DNA from: Thalassococcus_A lentus | GTDB lineage: Bacteria > Pseudomonadota > Alphaproteobacteria > Rhodobacterales > Rhodobacteraceae | Direction of reading: 5' to 3' | NCBI RefSeq assembly: GCF_028023555.1 | Contig: NZ_JAQIOY010000001.1 | Location: forward strand, 744,001 to 808,000 | Length of the DNA: 64,000 nt | In this document: positions 16,912 through 25,860 of the stretch, in pieces | Layout: each line of letters opens with the position of its first letter | How positions within the stretch are numbered: the stretch's first letter is position 1 | Program-made: the position numbers and the translations under genes | Notes under the pieces: generated by a model | Seen by the model: only the letters and a program-made list of their open reading frames with translations | The model's database searches: none | What the model was told of the DNA's origin: nothing

Positions 16912-17463
16912 TTATTTTGCTTTCTTTTCCGGCAGTACTTTATCCAATAATTTCTTAGACATACCAAAGTCTTCAAGTATACCGAAACGATTTTTCCAAA
17001 TGTCTTGGAGGGTATCTCCCCCTATCGTGCAATTCGCTTTGGCTAGGATGGCTTTGGCCTCGCTGTCGCCAACGTTAGGCCGAATAGGGTACCCAAGTCT
17101 TTCATGGATAATGAGTGCAAAAAGCAAAACCGTGTTTCTGGCTTGTATTTTGCGTTCTCTCTTGCCAACGCTTTCTTCTGCCAATTGCAACGCTAAAGCC
17201 ATTCGGAAGCGAGCTTCCGCGTCCACGTGGAACTCCGGATCCAGCAGTGCGTGCCTAACGCCGCCAGCGGCCCACTTCGGCACATATTTGAGTACGATTC
17301 GCCATATGGCGCACTCGATGGGCGCGCTTTCGTCATCCGGTGATAGTCGAAAAAGCTCTGGCGGCGCATAATCGTCACGGCTGAGTACAGCCCCAAAACG
17401 CAGCCAAGCCTCCGCAGCAGCAGCAGTTTCGATATCCTCGAATTTTGGGTCGTACTCAGCCAT
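16912..17463 (-). CDS. Unknown island protein downstream of the integrase
   Basis: A 183-residue soluble protein with no recognised domain. It is acidic at the N-terminus (AEYDPKFEDIETAAAAEAWL) and mainly helical, with QARNTVLLFALIIHERLGYP in the middle and a lysine-rich end. The ATG at 17463 lies 8 nt inside the integrase gene, so it is translated together with it. Confidence 0.75.
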   Translation of the reverse strand: MAEYDPKFEDIETAAAAEAWLRFGAVLSRDDYAPPELFRLSPDDESAPIECAIWRIVLKYVPKWAAGGVRHALLDPEFHVDAEARFRMALALQLAEESVGKRERKIQARNTVLLFALIIHERLGYPIRPNVGDSEAKAILAKANCTIGGDTLQDIWKNRFGILEDFGMSKKLLDKVLPEKKAK

Positions 17464-18646
17464 GAAGCCGCACAACTGAGCTTAATGCCCCAGTGACGTG
17501 ATCTGCCCAGCGCTCCATGAGCACTCGGCGTTGTTCGAGGTGATCGCTGCGTTGATAGGCTCGACTGACGGTAGTGCCAGTGGCATGCCCCAGCACCGTT
17601 TCAGCGACCTCATGAGGCGCATCTGTGCAATCCGCCAACCAAGTGCGCAGGGACGTCCGGAAGCCGTGTGGGCGCGCCTCAACCTTTCTTCGCGCCATAA
17701 GCTGAGAAAGCGTCATGTCGCTGATCGGTCCTTTGCCCCGCGTGCCGGGCAAAAGCCAGCCGCCGCGCTCATGGGCCAAAGCTTGCTTGATCACAGTTTG
17801 AGCTTCTTTGGACAAAGAAACCCGAAAATCTTCCGTCTTTCCTTTTCTACCCTTCATAAACTCAGCGGGTATCGTCCAAATGTCGCCTTCGATTTGCTCA
17901 ACGCGGCAATTCCTCAGCGCAGCAGTACGCACACCAGTCAAAATCAGTAGACGTAAAGCGAGGTGCGTCACGGTTCCGTCCGAAAGGGTCTGGTAAAATC
18001 CTGGAACATCGGACCAAGGCATTGCGGGGATGTTTTTCGCGACGTGTCGCTGCGCACCTAAAAGTGCTTTGGCCTTATCAACCGCTTGCAGGTCAACGTC
18101 GAGTCCTAGCGCCGCGCCGTGTTTGATAGCGATTGAAAGCCGGTTCATCGCTTTGCGGGCTGTGTCCGCTTTGCTATGCCAGATCGGTCGCAGTGCGTCT
18201 CGAATGTCAATTTGATCAATGTCGGCCACCGGGACGCCGCCCAGCTTCGGTAGCACGTGCAATTCCAATGGCGAGAACCACCGGCCAGCTTTTCCATCAC
18301 CTTTAAGCTCAGCCTTCCGGCTTTCAAATGCGTCTGCCGCCACATCGCGCAGAAGGTGCAGATTGCGCTCGGCCTGCCGCCGTTCTTTTTCGCGTTGCTT
18401 AACAGGGTCAACCCCAGCCTTTGCTTGCGACCTCCAATGCTTGGCCAGCTTGCGAGCATCGGCCAAGGTCACATCTGGCCAGCCACCCAATCCCATTTCT
18501 CGACGCCGTCCGTGAACCGTGATGCGCAATATCCATTGCTTTGAATTCTCGCCCCGGTTCCAAAACCAGAGCCCTGCACCATCTGAATGCTTCCCCGGTG
18601 GCAGTGCGCTAATTCCGCGTGCTGTCAGTTTGCTGATTGCCGCCAT
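17456..18646 (-). CDS. Tyrosine recombinase (integrase) with N-terminal Arm-DNA-binding domain
   Basis: A 396-residue site-specific recombinase that would integrate the island at tRNA-Leu. The N-terminus (LTARGISALPPGKHSDGAGL, later GRRREMGLGGWPDV) is the DUF4102-type arm-binding domain. The catalytic domain shows the first arginine in LTGVRTAALRN, the HGFR motif in RPHGFRTSLRTWL, LGHATGTT, and the nucleophile tyrosine in SRAYQRSDHLEQRR. ATG at 18646 follows GAGAGGGCAGGCA and gives the family length; a GTG at 18679 in frame would fall inside the repeat at 18663-18691 and is less likely. It is read away from the right attachment site. Confidence 0.93.
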   Translation of the reverse strand: MAAISKLTARGISALPPGKHSDGAGLWFWNRGENSKQWILRITVHGRRREMGLGGWPDVTLADARKLAKHWRSQAKAGVDPVKQREKERRQAERNLHLLRDVAADAFESRKAELKGDGKAGRWFSPLELHVLPKLGGVPVADIDQIDIRDALRPIWHSKADTARKAMNRLSIAIKHGAALGLDVDLQAVDKAKALLGAQRHVAKNIPAMPWSDVPGFYQTLSDGTVTHLALRLLILTGVRTAALRNCRVEQIEGDIWTIPAEFMKGRKGKTEDFRVSLSKEAQTVIKQALAHERGGWLLPGTRGKGPISDMTLSQLMARRKVEARPHGFRTSLRTWLADCTDAPHEVAETVLGHATGTTVSRAYQRSDHLEQRRVLMERWADHVTGALSSVVRLHG

Positions 18647-18662
18647 TGCCTGCCCTCTCGCG

Positions 18663-18691
18663 TCCACCCATTTGTCCACCTTTTTATTTGC
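18663..18691 (+). repeat. Imperfect repeat, right copy (possible integrase arm site)
   Basis: Reads TCCACCCATTTGTCCACC then TTTTTATTTGC, nearly identical to 10247-10277. It lies 17 nt before the integrase start, where binding could also control int expression. Confidence 0.5.
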
Positions 18692-18726
18692 GCACTAGAG
18701 ATGCTTTCTGCAACCCTGATATATCT

Positions 18727-18745
18727 ATGTATAAGCTAAATACAT
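18727..18745. promoter_or_regulatory. Inverted repeat upstream of the integrase gene (candidate operator)
   Basis: ATGTAT-AAGCTAA-ATACAT in an AT-rich stretch 81 nt before the integrase start. It could bind the AlpA-type or winged-helix-like protein of the island; only the symmetry and position support this. Confidence 0.4.
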
Positions 18746-18798
18746 GAAAAAATTAGATGATAATGGCTGGAAAGAGCTTGGGTAAGTGGGCTTATTTG

Positions 18799-18815
18799 CC
18801 TCTCCTGGGCACCAT
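18799..18815 (+). repeat. attR: right direct repeat of the tRNA-Leu island
   Basis: An exact 17-nt copy (CCTCTCCTGGGCACCAT) of the 3' end of tRNA-Leu, 153 nt beyond the integrase start codon. Confidence 0.9.
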
Positions 18816-18997
18816 CTTACCTCTCAAAGTTTTCCGCACTTGTTCCTGACCCGTCCGGAAACGGCTTAAATCTTTTCCAAATTGTATCCGTTTATGTAGC
18901 CCTCGGGTTGTGGACGGCTTGTCACCTTTCGATTTATGATTCATGTTCCGCGGCAGGCATTGTTGTCGCAGTTTTACGCCCAGGTGATAGCTCAAAA

Positions 18998-20554
18998 ATG
19001 GATGTCAAAGCGCAGTTATCCAGCGCCTTAGCCCTTGAAGCTGAAGCAAAATACTCTGCTTCATTTGAGGCTTTTTCGGCGTTGCTTGAAAAGCGGCCAG
19101 AGAACTTTGGTGCATTGATGGGCGCAGGGCGGTGTGCCGTCAGAAACGGCGATTTTCCTGCAGCAATTGAATTTTTTTCACGTGCAGTGGCTGTGCGACC
19201 GGACAAGGCCGCACCGGTCATCAGGCTTGGTCAGACACAAGAGAAAAAAGACCTCGCTGCAGCGCTTCGTACATATGAACGCGGCCGCGCCAAGTTCCCG
19301 ACAGATGAGCAGTTGAAAGGATTGATATCCGCAGCCCGTCTGAAAATGGGATTTGATGGCGCTGAGATTGATCTCGATGCAGAACTAACCAATCCGACGC
19401 AGATCGAACAAGTGCTTCGGGCGGCTCTGAACCAACGCATTGCCGCTTTATCGGAAACAGAGATTGTCGAATACAATCGTCGCATCGCCGAAGTCTTTCC
19501 GCTGGATCGAACAAGAGTTGCCTATGCTCAGGCGCTGGTTTCAGCTCGGAAATTCGAGACCGCTGCGAGGGTTTTCGACGAGGTATCCAACCAAGGCAGC
19601 GCAAGGGTTTTGTTGGGACAAGCGGTTTGTGCCGGCGCCATGGAAGACTATGCCAAAGCCGAAGCTTTTTTGCGACAACATATGGAAACTGGCGAAGGTG
19701 AGCATGCCTTCCTGAGAGCTGCGGCAGCGTTTCTGGATTCCTCACCCGATCTGAAACCAGCAATCCATGTCTTGGAAGGTTTGGATTTCTCCGGTGACAA
19801 TTCGGCGATTGGCAATCTGATTGAATTTGCGAGCCGGATAATGCCGCCCCGACGCGCACTGTTGAAAGGCGGAATACTCGACAGCGAAGTTCGGCTCAGC
19901 GAAGCAGGACAAAGCGGTGCCGCCGTGTTGGCTTTTGCTGGTTTCGCTCGAAGAACGGGGGCAATGCCCTTTTCCATGATAGATCGTTTTTTTGCAGGAT
20001 ACGGCGTTTCTACCGGTTCGTTCTACGACAGCCGTGCCAAGTTGTTTTGGGACGGTCTTGATACATTGGGCGGCACGCTGGATGCCTCGATCTCAGGCCT
20101 TAGACAACGTCTGGATGCCAATAATTTGGACCGTGTATACACGATTGGCACTTCCGGAGGAGGCGTTGGCGCCATTGTTTGGGGGTGTGAGCTTGAGGCC
20201 CGACGCGTGCTGTCATTCTCAGGGCCCACTGACATTCGGATCGAGTTTCTAAAGCAAAATGATGACGCGCGCGGACAAGCGGCAATCCATGCTTTGAACA
20301 AGCGTCTTGATGACAGTCAGTTGAACTTGCGGGCGTGGTTGGAAGCGCGCCACAAGCGAAGCCCGATCCGCATGATTTTTTGTGAAAACGAGCCGCTCGA
20401 CGCAGTGCAAGCCAACAACATTGCGCATCTTCCCGAGGTTAGCCTTTGCCCAGTGGCAAGGTACGCCGAGCACGAATCCGTCTCCAGTGCGCTCGGTACA
20501 GGCGATTTGCTGCGCGAATTCGATTCAATTCTAGAGGATGTCCATCATGGCTAG
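18998..20554 (+). CDS. TPR protein with C-terminal alpha/beta-hydrolase-like domain
   Basis: A 518-residue protein. Residues 1-110 have tetratricopeptide-like helices (ASFEAFSALLEKRPENFGAL, AAIEFFSRAVAVRPDKAAP, AALRTYERGRAKFPTD), and more helical pairs follow to about residue 290. The C-terminal part (about 300-518) has AVLAFAGFARRTG as a first strand and GTSGGGVGA around residue 386 as a nucleophile-elbow-like turn, then VLSFSGPTD and a likely histidine in YAEHESVSSAL. This looks like an alpha/beta-hydrolase fold, but the catalytic set is not proven. ATG at 18998 has AGGTGA upstream. Its end overlaps the radical SAM gene by 8 nt. The role is unknown. Confidence 0.8.
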   Translation: MDVKAQLSSALALEAEAKYSASFEAFSALLEKRPENFGALMGAGRCAVRNGDFPAAIEFFSRAVAVRPDKAAPVIRLGQTQEKKDLAAALRTYERGRAKFPTDEQLKGLISAARLKMGFDGAEIDLDAELTNPTQIEQVLRAALNQRIAALSETEIVEYNRRIAEVFPLDRTRVAYAQALVSARKFETAARVFDEVSNQGSARVLLGQAVCAGAMEDYAKAEAFLRQHMETGEGEHAFLRAAAAFLDSSPDLKPAIHVLEGLDFSGDNSAIGNLIEFASRIMPPRRALLKGGILDSEVRLSEAGQSGAAVLAFAGFARRTGAMPFSMIDRFFAGYGVSTGSFYDSRAKLFWDGLDTLGGTLDASISGLRQRLDANNLDRVYTIGTSGGGVGAIVWGCELEARRVLSFSGPTDIRIEFLKQNDDARGQAAIHALNKRLDDSQLNLRAWLEARHKRSPIRMIFCENEPLDAVQANNIAHLPEVSLCPVARYAEHESVSSALGTGDLLREFDSILEDVHHG

Positions 20555-21638
20555 CGCCTTCTTGGTGAATATGGAGCGTGTCCGCGCAATTCGAGAGATT
20601 TGCCGCAGCGATGCTGCGCTTGAACAATCGTTTCAGAAGGTGCGCAAGGATGCCCGAAAACTGTCGAACCCGGTTTCTGTCGATCTGACCTCGCGCTGCA
20701 ATTTGTTTTGTGAGGGTTGCTACTACTACGAGGGTGACGCGCAGGAGATGACAGACGAGGAAGACATCTCAAGATGGAGAGCGTTTTTCGAGGCTGAGGC
20801 TAAAGAGAATGTGCAATTCGTCTATGTTGGCGGCGCAGAAGCTGCGCTGTTTCCTGATCGGATCAGAGCGGCGGCTGACAAAATTCCAAATGGCATCATT
20901 GCGGCAAATGGTACGGTAAAGATTGCGAAAGACATTCCGTTTCGTATTGCGGTTTCGGTATGGGGCAATCCCGAAGACACAGCCAAGTTGCGGGGTGGGG
21001 GGACATTTTGGAAGGCTCTGCGCAACTACGCCAATGATCCGCGTGCGCATTTTGTTTACACGATAAACAGCCAAAACATGGGTCAGATACGTGAAGTCGC
21101 CCGGATCATGAAGGGCGAAGGCGCCCAGATGACATTCAACATGTATAGCCCGACCGAAAGCTATCTGAGCAAACTTCAAAAGGGTATGGCGAACGACAAG
21201 GAGTTCTTTCGGTTTAGCAACGAGACTGACAATCTGGCATTCAAACCAGATGATCTACTTGAATGCAGAAGAATCGTCGACGACGTGATCGATGAGTTTC
21301 CCGGCACAATCGTTTACCCCAAGGCGTTTAACCGTGAGGTGACGTGTGATGGGCCCTTGTTCGAGCTGGATCCGCAAACAGGATATGCGATTGATTGTGC
21401 CGGGCGCCACAATGGCACGCACAAAACAATTCTAAGCACGCTGAAGCAAAGCAAAAACAAGTGTTGTATGCCCAACATTGACTGCGCTGAGTGTCGATTG
21501 TCGGCGACAGTCTTACCGTCCCGATTGATGCCAAAAGATCGGGACGCGCAATCTGCGCAAACGGTACGGGATTGGCTGAATATCTGTCAGTATTGGTCGT
21601 GGTTCTACTTGAATGAGCCCTACCAGCAGATTGCATGA
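20547..21638 (+). CDS. Radical SAM protein
   Basis: A 363-residue protein with the radical-SAM cluster motif C51-x3-C55-x2-C58 (TSRCNLFCEGCYYY), which holds a [4Fe-4S] cluster that cleaves S-adenosylmethionine. FVYVGGAEAALFPDRI matches the GGE-like SAM-contact strand. The C-terminal part has extra cysteines (NKCCMPNIDCAECRLSATV), as in SPASM/twitch domains that bind a second cluster. ATG at 20547 is preferred because GAGGA lies 8 nt upstream; an ATG at 20538 has none. Coupled to the TPR/hydrolase gene, suggesting one pathway; the substrate is unknown. Confidence 0.87.
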   Translation: MASAFLVNMERVRAIREICRSDAALEQSFQKVRKDARKLSNPVSVDLTSRCNLFCEGCYYYEGDAQEMTDEEDISRWRAFFEAEAKENVQFVYVGGAEAALFPDRIRAAADKIPNGIIAANGTVKIAKDIPFRIAVSVWGNPEDTAKLRGGGTFWKALRNYANDPRAHFVYTINSQNMGQIREVARIMKGEGAQMTFNMYSPTESYLSKLQKGMANDKEFFRFSNETDNLAFKPDDLLECRRIVDDVIDEFPGTIVYPKAFNREVTCDGPLFELDPQTGYAIDCAGRHNGTHKTILSTLKQSKNKCCMPNIDCAECRLSATVLPSRLMPKDRDAQSAQTVRDWLNICQYWSWFYLNEPYQQIA

Positions 21639-21692
21639 GGCGGCTTTTGCCCCGCCAGCTTCCTAGAGCCCTAGGAAATATTGAGACGCGCG

Positions 21693-22922
21693 TTACCCCC
21701 GCGTGTCGAGCGTTTTTTCGGTCACTTTGGCAAGTGCCATTGCGGCAGCGCCTGAAGCCCAGACAAAATCACCCCAGGCGTGGATTTCGACGGGGGGTAT
21801 TGTGACGCCGGAATTCAGGGTGTGGCGCTGTATCTCTCCGAGCGTGTCGTCGGAAAACAGAAAGTCGTACTGCATCCGTTCGCCGGACAAGATAATCAGT
21901 TGCGGGTCAAACAGATTGACGACGTTCCCGATGCCCATGGCAAGGTACTTGCCCGCGCGTTCGAAAATGGACCGCGCAGCTCGGTTGTTTGCCTTTGCTT
22001 CGTCGAACAGGGTTTCCAACACTTCATGAACAGGTGCATTCGGCTTGCACCTTGGGGAGGCGATCGAAGCTTCCCGGATCAGGGCGTAGTCGGCAACGTA
22101 AGCCTCGAGGCAGCCACGCTGGCCGCAGCGGCAGAGCGCACCGTCCAGCGCAACTTTTGTATGTCCGAGCTCCATGCCCATTCCACGCGCGCCTGAATAG
22201 AGCTTGTGGTTGATTACCAGCCCCATGCCGACGCCATGTTCGATGGTGACAACCGCAAAGTCCGAGATATGCCGCCCTACGCCAAACCAAAGCTCAGCCA
22301 GTGCGATCAGGTTGGCATCGTTGTCGATGACGACCGTGTTTCCCAGTCGTACAGCCAGCAAATCGGCAAGGGCAACTTCGGTTTCGTCGATCAAGGGGGA
22401 CCAATGCGCCGTGCCAGTCGATGCATTGACGAATCCGGGAACACCCACTCCGATCGCAGACAGGTCCTGCGTCGAAATCCCTGCTGTCTGGCACACCTTG
22501 ATGACCAACTCTTGGGTGCTTTGCAGCAAGAGTTCCAGACTGGGATCGCCGGAGACGGCCAGCGCTGCTGACGCCAATTGATTGCCTGCAAAATCATAAA
22601 TGACAGCCGAGTGTTCCTTGTCCGACAGCTTGAGCCCGGCAACCAGATGCGCGCGGGGTTCCACGATCAGGGCAATGGGCGGTCGTCCGCGCGCGACTTC
22701 AGTCTCAACGTCTTTTTCCCGCACAAGACCCATTTCAATCAACGATGCGGTCTGCGTGGTGACTGTTGCCGGGCTGATGGAAAGCGCCTTGGAAATTTGC
22801 GCCCGCGACACGGACCCTTCGGCGCGGATCCGTTCGAAGATCGCCAACTTCAAAGACTCGGCTGCGCTCTCTACCGGAGCAAAGGGGCCGCAGCCGGGTA
22901 TTGTAGCTTCCTGCGCGCTCAT
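21693..22922 (-). CDS. xylR: ROK family transcriptional regulator, likely xylose repressor
   Basis: A 409-residue ROK regulator: winged helix-turn-helix at about residues 25-75 (RAQISKALSISPATVTTQT), then a sugar-kinase-like domain with GVGVPGFVNASTG, the ROK segment GVGMGLVINHKLYSGARGMG, and the zinc site CRCGQRGCLEAY. It stands divergent from xylB-xylA, the usual arrangement for XylR, which represses those genes until xylose binds. The intergenic region holds a candidate operator (23032-23057). The sugar is inferred from neighbours. Confidence 0.88.
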   Translation of the reverse strand: MSAQEATIPGCGPFAPVESAAESLKLAIFERIRAEGSVSRAQISKALSISPATVTTQTASLIEMGLVREKDVETEVARGRPPIALIVEPRAHLVAGLKLSDKEHSAVIYDFAGNQLASAALAVSGDPSLELLLQSTQELVIKVCQTAGISTQDLSAIGVGVPGFVNASTGTAHWSPLIDETEVALADLLAVRLGNTVVIDNDANLIALAELWFGVGRHISDFAVVTIEHGVGMGLVINHKLYSGARGMGMELGHTKVALDGALCRCGQRGCLEAYVADYALIREASIASPRCKPNAPVHEVLETLFDEAKANNRAARSIFERAGKYLAMGIGNVVNLFDPQLIILSGERMQYDFLFSDDTLGEIQRHTLNSGVTIPPVEIHAWGDFVWASGAAAMALAKVTEKTLDTRG

Positions 22923-23031
22923 TACTTTTCCTCAAGAATTAAAGATTACTCAGAACCGGCTAATTTTGTCGAAAAACGGTGTGACTGCATCGGTATTTGC
23001 CGGAGTGAACCCCTTTTTCGTAAAAATTACT

Positions 23032-23057
23032 TTGACAACCAAATTTAATAGGGTCAA
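23032..23057. promoter_or_regulatory. Candidate XylR operator upstream of xylB
   Basis: Inverted repeat TTGAC-N16-GTCAA whose AT-rich spacer contains AAATTT, 48 nt before the xylB start in the xylR-xylB intergenic region. Symmetry and position only. Confidence 0.4.
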
Positions 23058-23105
23058 GTCTGAAGGTGTAATCCAATCCAGATTCTCAATCGCTCGGTGG
23101 AAAAC

Positions 23106-24542
23106 ATGTATCTTGGACTCGATCTCGGCACATCTGGACTCAAGGCTTTGCTGATTGATGAGGATCAGAACCCGATTGCAGAGGCAACGGCGCCTTTGAC
23201 AGTCAGCCGCCGGCATGTGGGCTGGTCAGAGCAAGATCCAGCAGACTGGATTTCCGCTGCCGAACACGTGTTGGACAAATTGGCCGGTACTGTTGATCTG
23301 TCAGGTGTCAAAGGAATCGGGCTTTCTGGGCACATGCACGGCGCGACTATGCTGGATGCCAATGACGACGTGCTTTGGCCCTGCATTTTGTGGAACGACA
23401 CGCGCTCATCCGAACAAGCCTCGGCCATGGATGGGGATCCAATCTGGCGCGCTATTTCGGGGAACATAGTCTTTCCCGGGTTCACCGCACCAAAGGTGCA
23501 ATGGATGCGAGAGACCCATCCCGAAGTATTCAACCGAATAAGCTCGGTCTTGCTGCCCAAGGACTATCTTCGCTTCTGGCTGACAGGTGAAAAGATGTCT
23601 GAAATGTCGGACGCTGCGGGCACCAGTTGGCTGGACACCTGCTCAAGGGACTGGAGCGACACTTTGTTGGAGCGATCCGGGTTGAGTCGAGAGGAGATGC
23701 CGGGATTGGTCGAAGGATCGCAGGTGTCTGGCACGCTTCGGCCTTCCTTGGCGGCGCGTTGGGGATTTTCAGGCGATGTGCCCGTGGCGGGCGGTGCGGG
23801 GGACAATGCGGCCTCTGCGCTGGGCATGGGCGTTGTCAAAAGCGGACAAGCTTTTGTGTCGCTCGGCACGTCCGGCGTATTGTTTGCGGCCTGCGATGGG
23901 TTTCAACCTGATCCAGAGACCGCGGTTCACACCTTTTGTCACGCCTTGCCTGATATGTGGCACCAGATGGGTGTTATTCTCGCGGCGACGGATGCCTTGA
24001 ATTGGTGGGCCAACTTGGTTGGCAGTGATCCGGTGTCGTTGACGCGCGAACTGGGTGCGCTGCAGGCACCGGGTGCAACGGCTTTCCTGCCCTACCTCGG
24101 CGGCGAACGCACACCGCTGAACAGCGCTTCGGTTCGCGGCGGATTCGTCGGTTTGGATCACGCCACTGACCGTGCGGCCGGAACCCGCGCGGTGCTGGAA
24201 GGTGTTGCCTTTGCGCTTGCTGACAACCGGGACGCGCTTGCGGCGGCAGGCACAACGGTGGAATCCTGTGTTGCCGTTGGCGGCGGCAGTCAGTCCGAAT
24301 ACTGGCTGCAGGTGGTCGCAACAGCACTGAACATCCCGCTGGACGTCCCGGTGGGCGGTGATTTCGGCGCCGCGTTCGGCGCCGCCCGGCTGGGTATGAT
24401 TGCCGCAACCGGCGATGCCAGCATCGCGGTGCCACCCCCAATCAAAACAACGGTGGAGCCTGTCTCTGCCCTTTCCCAAGCCTTTCAGGACGCGCACGCA
24501 CGGTTTCGCGAAGCGGCCTTGCATATGATGGAGCTGTCATGA
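23106..24542 (+). CDS. xylB: Xylulokinase
   Basis: A 478-residue FGGY-family kinase that phosphorylates D-xylulose to xylulose 5-phosphate with ATP. The N-terminal LGLDLGTSGLKALLID is the phosphate-binding loop; GLSGHMHGATMLD is the substrate-contact segment with MHG, LWNDTRSSEQ holds the catalytic aspartate, and AVGGGSQSEYWLQ is the adenine-binding block near the C-terminus. ATG at 23106 follows GGTGGAAAAC. The end overlaps xylA by 4 nt (ATGA). Confidence 0.95.
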   Translation: MYLGLDLGTSGLKALLIDEDQNPIAEATAPLTVSRRHVGWSEQDPADWISAAEHVLDKLAGTVDLSGVKGIGLSGHMHGATMLDANDDVLWPCILWNDTRSSEQASAMDGDPIWRAISGNIVFPGFTAPKVQWMRETHPEVFNRISSVLLPKDYLRFWLTGEKMSEMSDAAGTSWLDTCSRDWSDTLLERSGLSREEMPGLVEGSQVSGTLRPSLAARWGFSGDVPVAGGAGDNAASALGMGVVKSGQAFVSLGTSGVLFAACDGFQPDPETAVHTFCHALPDMWHQMGVILAATDALNWWANLVGSDPVSLTRELGALQAPGATAFLPYLGGERTPLNSASVRGGFVGLDHATDRAAGTRAVLEGVAFALADNRDALAAAGTTVESCVAVGGGSQSEYWLQVVATALNIPLDVPVGGDFGAAFGAARLGMIAATGDASIAVPPPIKTTVEPVSALSQAFQDAHARFREAALHMMELS

Positions 24543-25840
24543 CCGACTTTTTCAAAGATATCCCCGCGATCACCTATCAAGGCGCGGATTCGACCAATGA
24601 ATTTGCTTATCGCCACTATGACCCCAACGAGATGCTGGACGGCAAAAGCATGGCGGACCACCTGCGGTTTGCAGTCGCCTATTGGCACAGTTTTGCCTGG
24701 CCGGGCGGTGACCCTTTTGGTGGCCCGACCTTTGAGCGACCATGGTTTGGCGACACAATGGAATTGGCCAAGATGAAGGCGGATGTCGCCTTTGAAATGT
24801 TCCGCATTCTGGGGCAGCCATACTATTGTTGGCACGATGCCGACGTTCGCCCAGAAGGTGCAACGATGGCTGAATCCCGGTCGCGGATGGAAGAAATGAC
24901 CGACTACCTCGGTCTCAAGATGGAGAGCACAGGCACCAAGCTGCTTTGGGGCACTGCCAACCTGTTCTCTCACCGGCGCTTTATGGCGGGCGCAGCCACG
25001 AACCCCGATCCAGAGGTTTTTGCCTACTCGGCCGCCACGGTGAAATACTGCATGGACGCCACGCTGAAACTTGGGGGCGAAAATTACGTGCTCTGGGGTG
25101 GGCGGGAAGGGTACGAGACCCTGTTGAATACGGACCTCAAGCGCGAGCGTGAGCAAGCGGGTAGCTTTCTGTGCCTCACGGTAGACTACGCCAAGAAGAT
25201 CGGCTTCAAAGGCAATATTCTGATCGAGCCCAAGCCGCAGGAACCTACAAAGCACCAGTACGATTACGATGTCGCGACGGTATACGGTTTCCTTAAGGAC
25301 TTCGGTCTTGAGAAAGAGGTTAAGGTCAACATCGAACAGGGCCATGCGATCCTTGCCGGGCACAGTTTTGAACATGAACTGGCCACTGCTGCCGCATTGG
25401 GCATTCTTGGGTCGATCGACATGAACCGGAACGATTATCAATCCGGATGGGATACCGACCAGTTCCCGAACTCCGTCCCGGAAGTGGCTTTGGCCTACTA
25501 TGAAATCCTGAAGAACGGCGGATTCACCACGGGCGGTACAAACTTTGACGCCAAGCTGCGGCGCCAATCACTTGATCCGCAGGATCTGATTTTGGCGCAT
25601 GCTGGGGCGTTTGACATCTGTGCCCGGGGTTACAAGGCAGCGGCGGCCATGTTGAAAGACGGATCTTTGGAAAAGGCCCGCGAAGCGCGCTATGCGGGTT
25701 GGGATACCCCCGAAGCCAAAGCAATGCTTTGCCTGAGTCTCGAGGAAATCGCCGAGCGGGTAGAGCGGGACAACGTGCAGCCTGAGCCCGTATCGGGGCG
25801 TCAGGAGCGACTGGAAAACATCGTTTCGCGGTTCGTCTGA
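24539..25840 (+). CDS. xylA: Xylose isomerase
   Basis: A 433-residue class II xylose isomerase that converts D-xylose to D-xylulose using divalent metals. Family blocks seen: YRHYDPNEML, FAVAYWHSFAWPGGDPFGG, CWHDADVRPEG with the catalytic histidine, YVLWGGREGYETLLNT, LIEPKPQEPTKHQYD with a metal-binding glutamate, and GGTNFDAKLRRQS. It is the second gene of the xyl operon. No xylose transporter is encoded beside it. A GC hairpin (25841-25860) separates it from the convergent LacI gene. Confidence 0.97.
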   Translation: MTDFFKDIPAITYQGADSTNEFAYRHYDPNEMLDGKSMADHLRFAVAYWHSFAWPGGDPFGGPTFERPWFGDTMELAKMKADVAFEMFRILGQPYYCWHDADVRPEGATMAESRSRMEEMTDYLGLKMESTGTKLLWGTANLFSHRRFMAGAATNPDPEVFAYSAATVKYCMDATLKLGGENYVLWGGREGYETLLNTDLKREREQAGSFLCLTVDYAKKIGFKGNILIEPKPQEPTKHQYDYDVATVYGFLKDFGLEKEVKVNIEQGHAILAGHSFEHELATAAALGILGSIDMNRNDYQSGWDTDQFPNSVPEVALAYYEILKNGGFTTGGTNFDAKLRRQSLDPQDLILAHAGAFDICARGYKAAAAMLKDGSLEKAREARYAGWDTPEAKAMLCLSLEEIAERVERDNVQPEPVSGRQERLENIVSRFV

Positions 25841-25860
25841 CCCGGCATTATCTGGCCGGG
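25841..25860. terminator. Hairpin between convergent xylA and lacI-type genes
   Basis: CCCGGC-ATTATCTG-GCCGGG, beginning right after the xylA stop and overlapping the end of the regulator gene. It has no T-run, so a terminator role is uncertain. Confidence 0.35.

Larger units (their letters stand above)
18647..18997. other. Right end of the island and adjoining non-coding DNA
   Basis: Holds the arm-like repeat (18663-18691), an inverted repeat (18727-18745), an open frame of 13 codons (18744-18785), the right attachment repeat (18799-18815), and about 180 nt of chromosomal DNA before the TPR gene, in which I see no gene. Confidence 0.5.
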
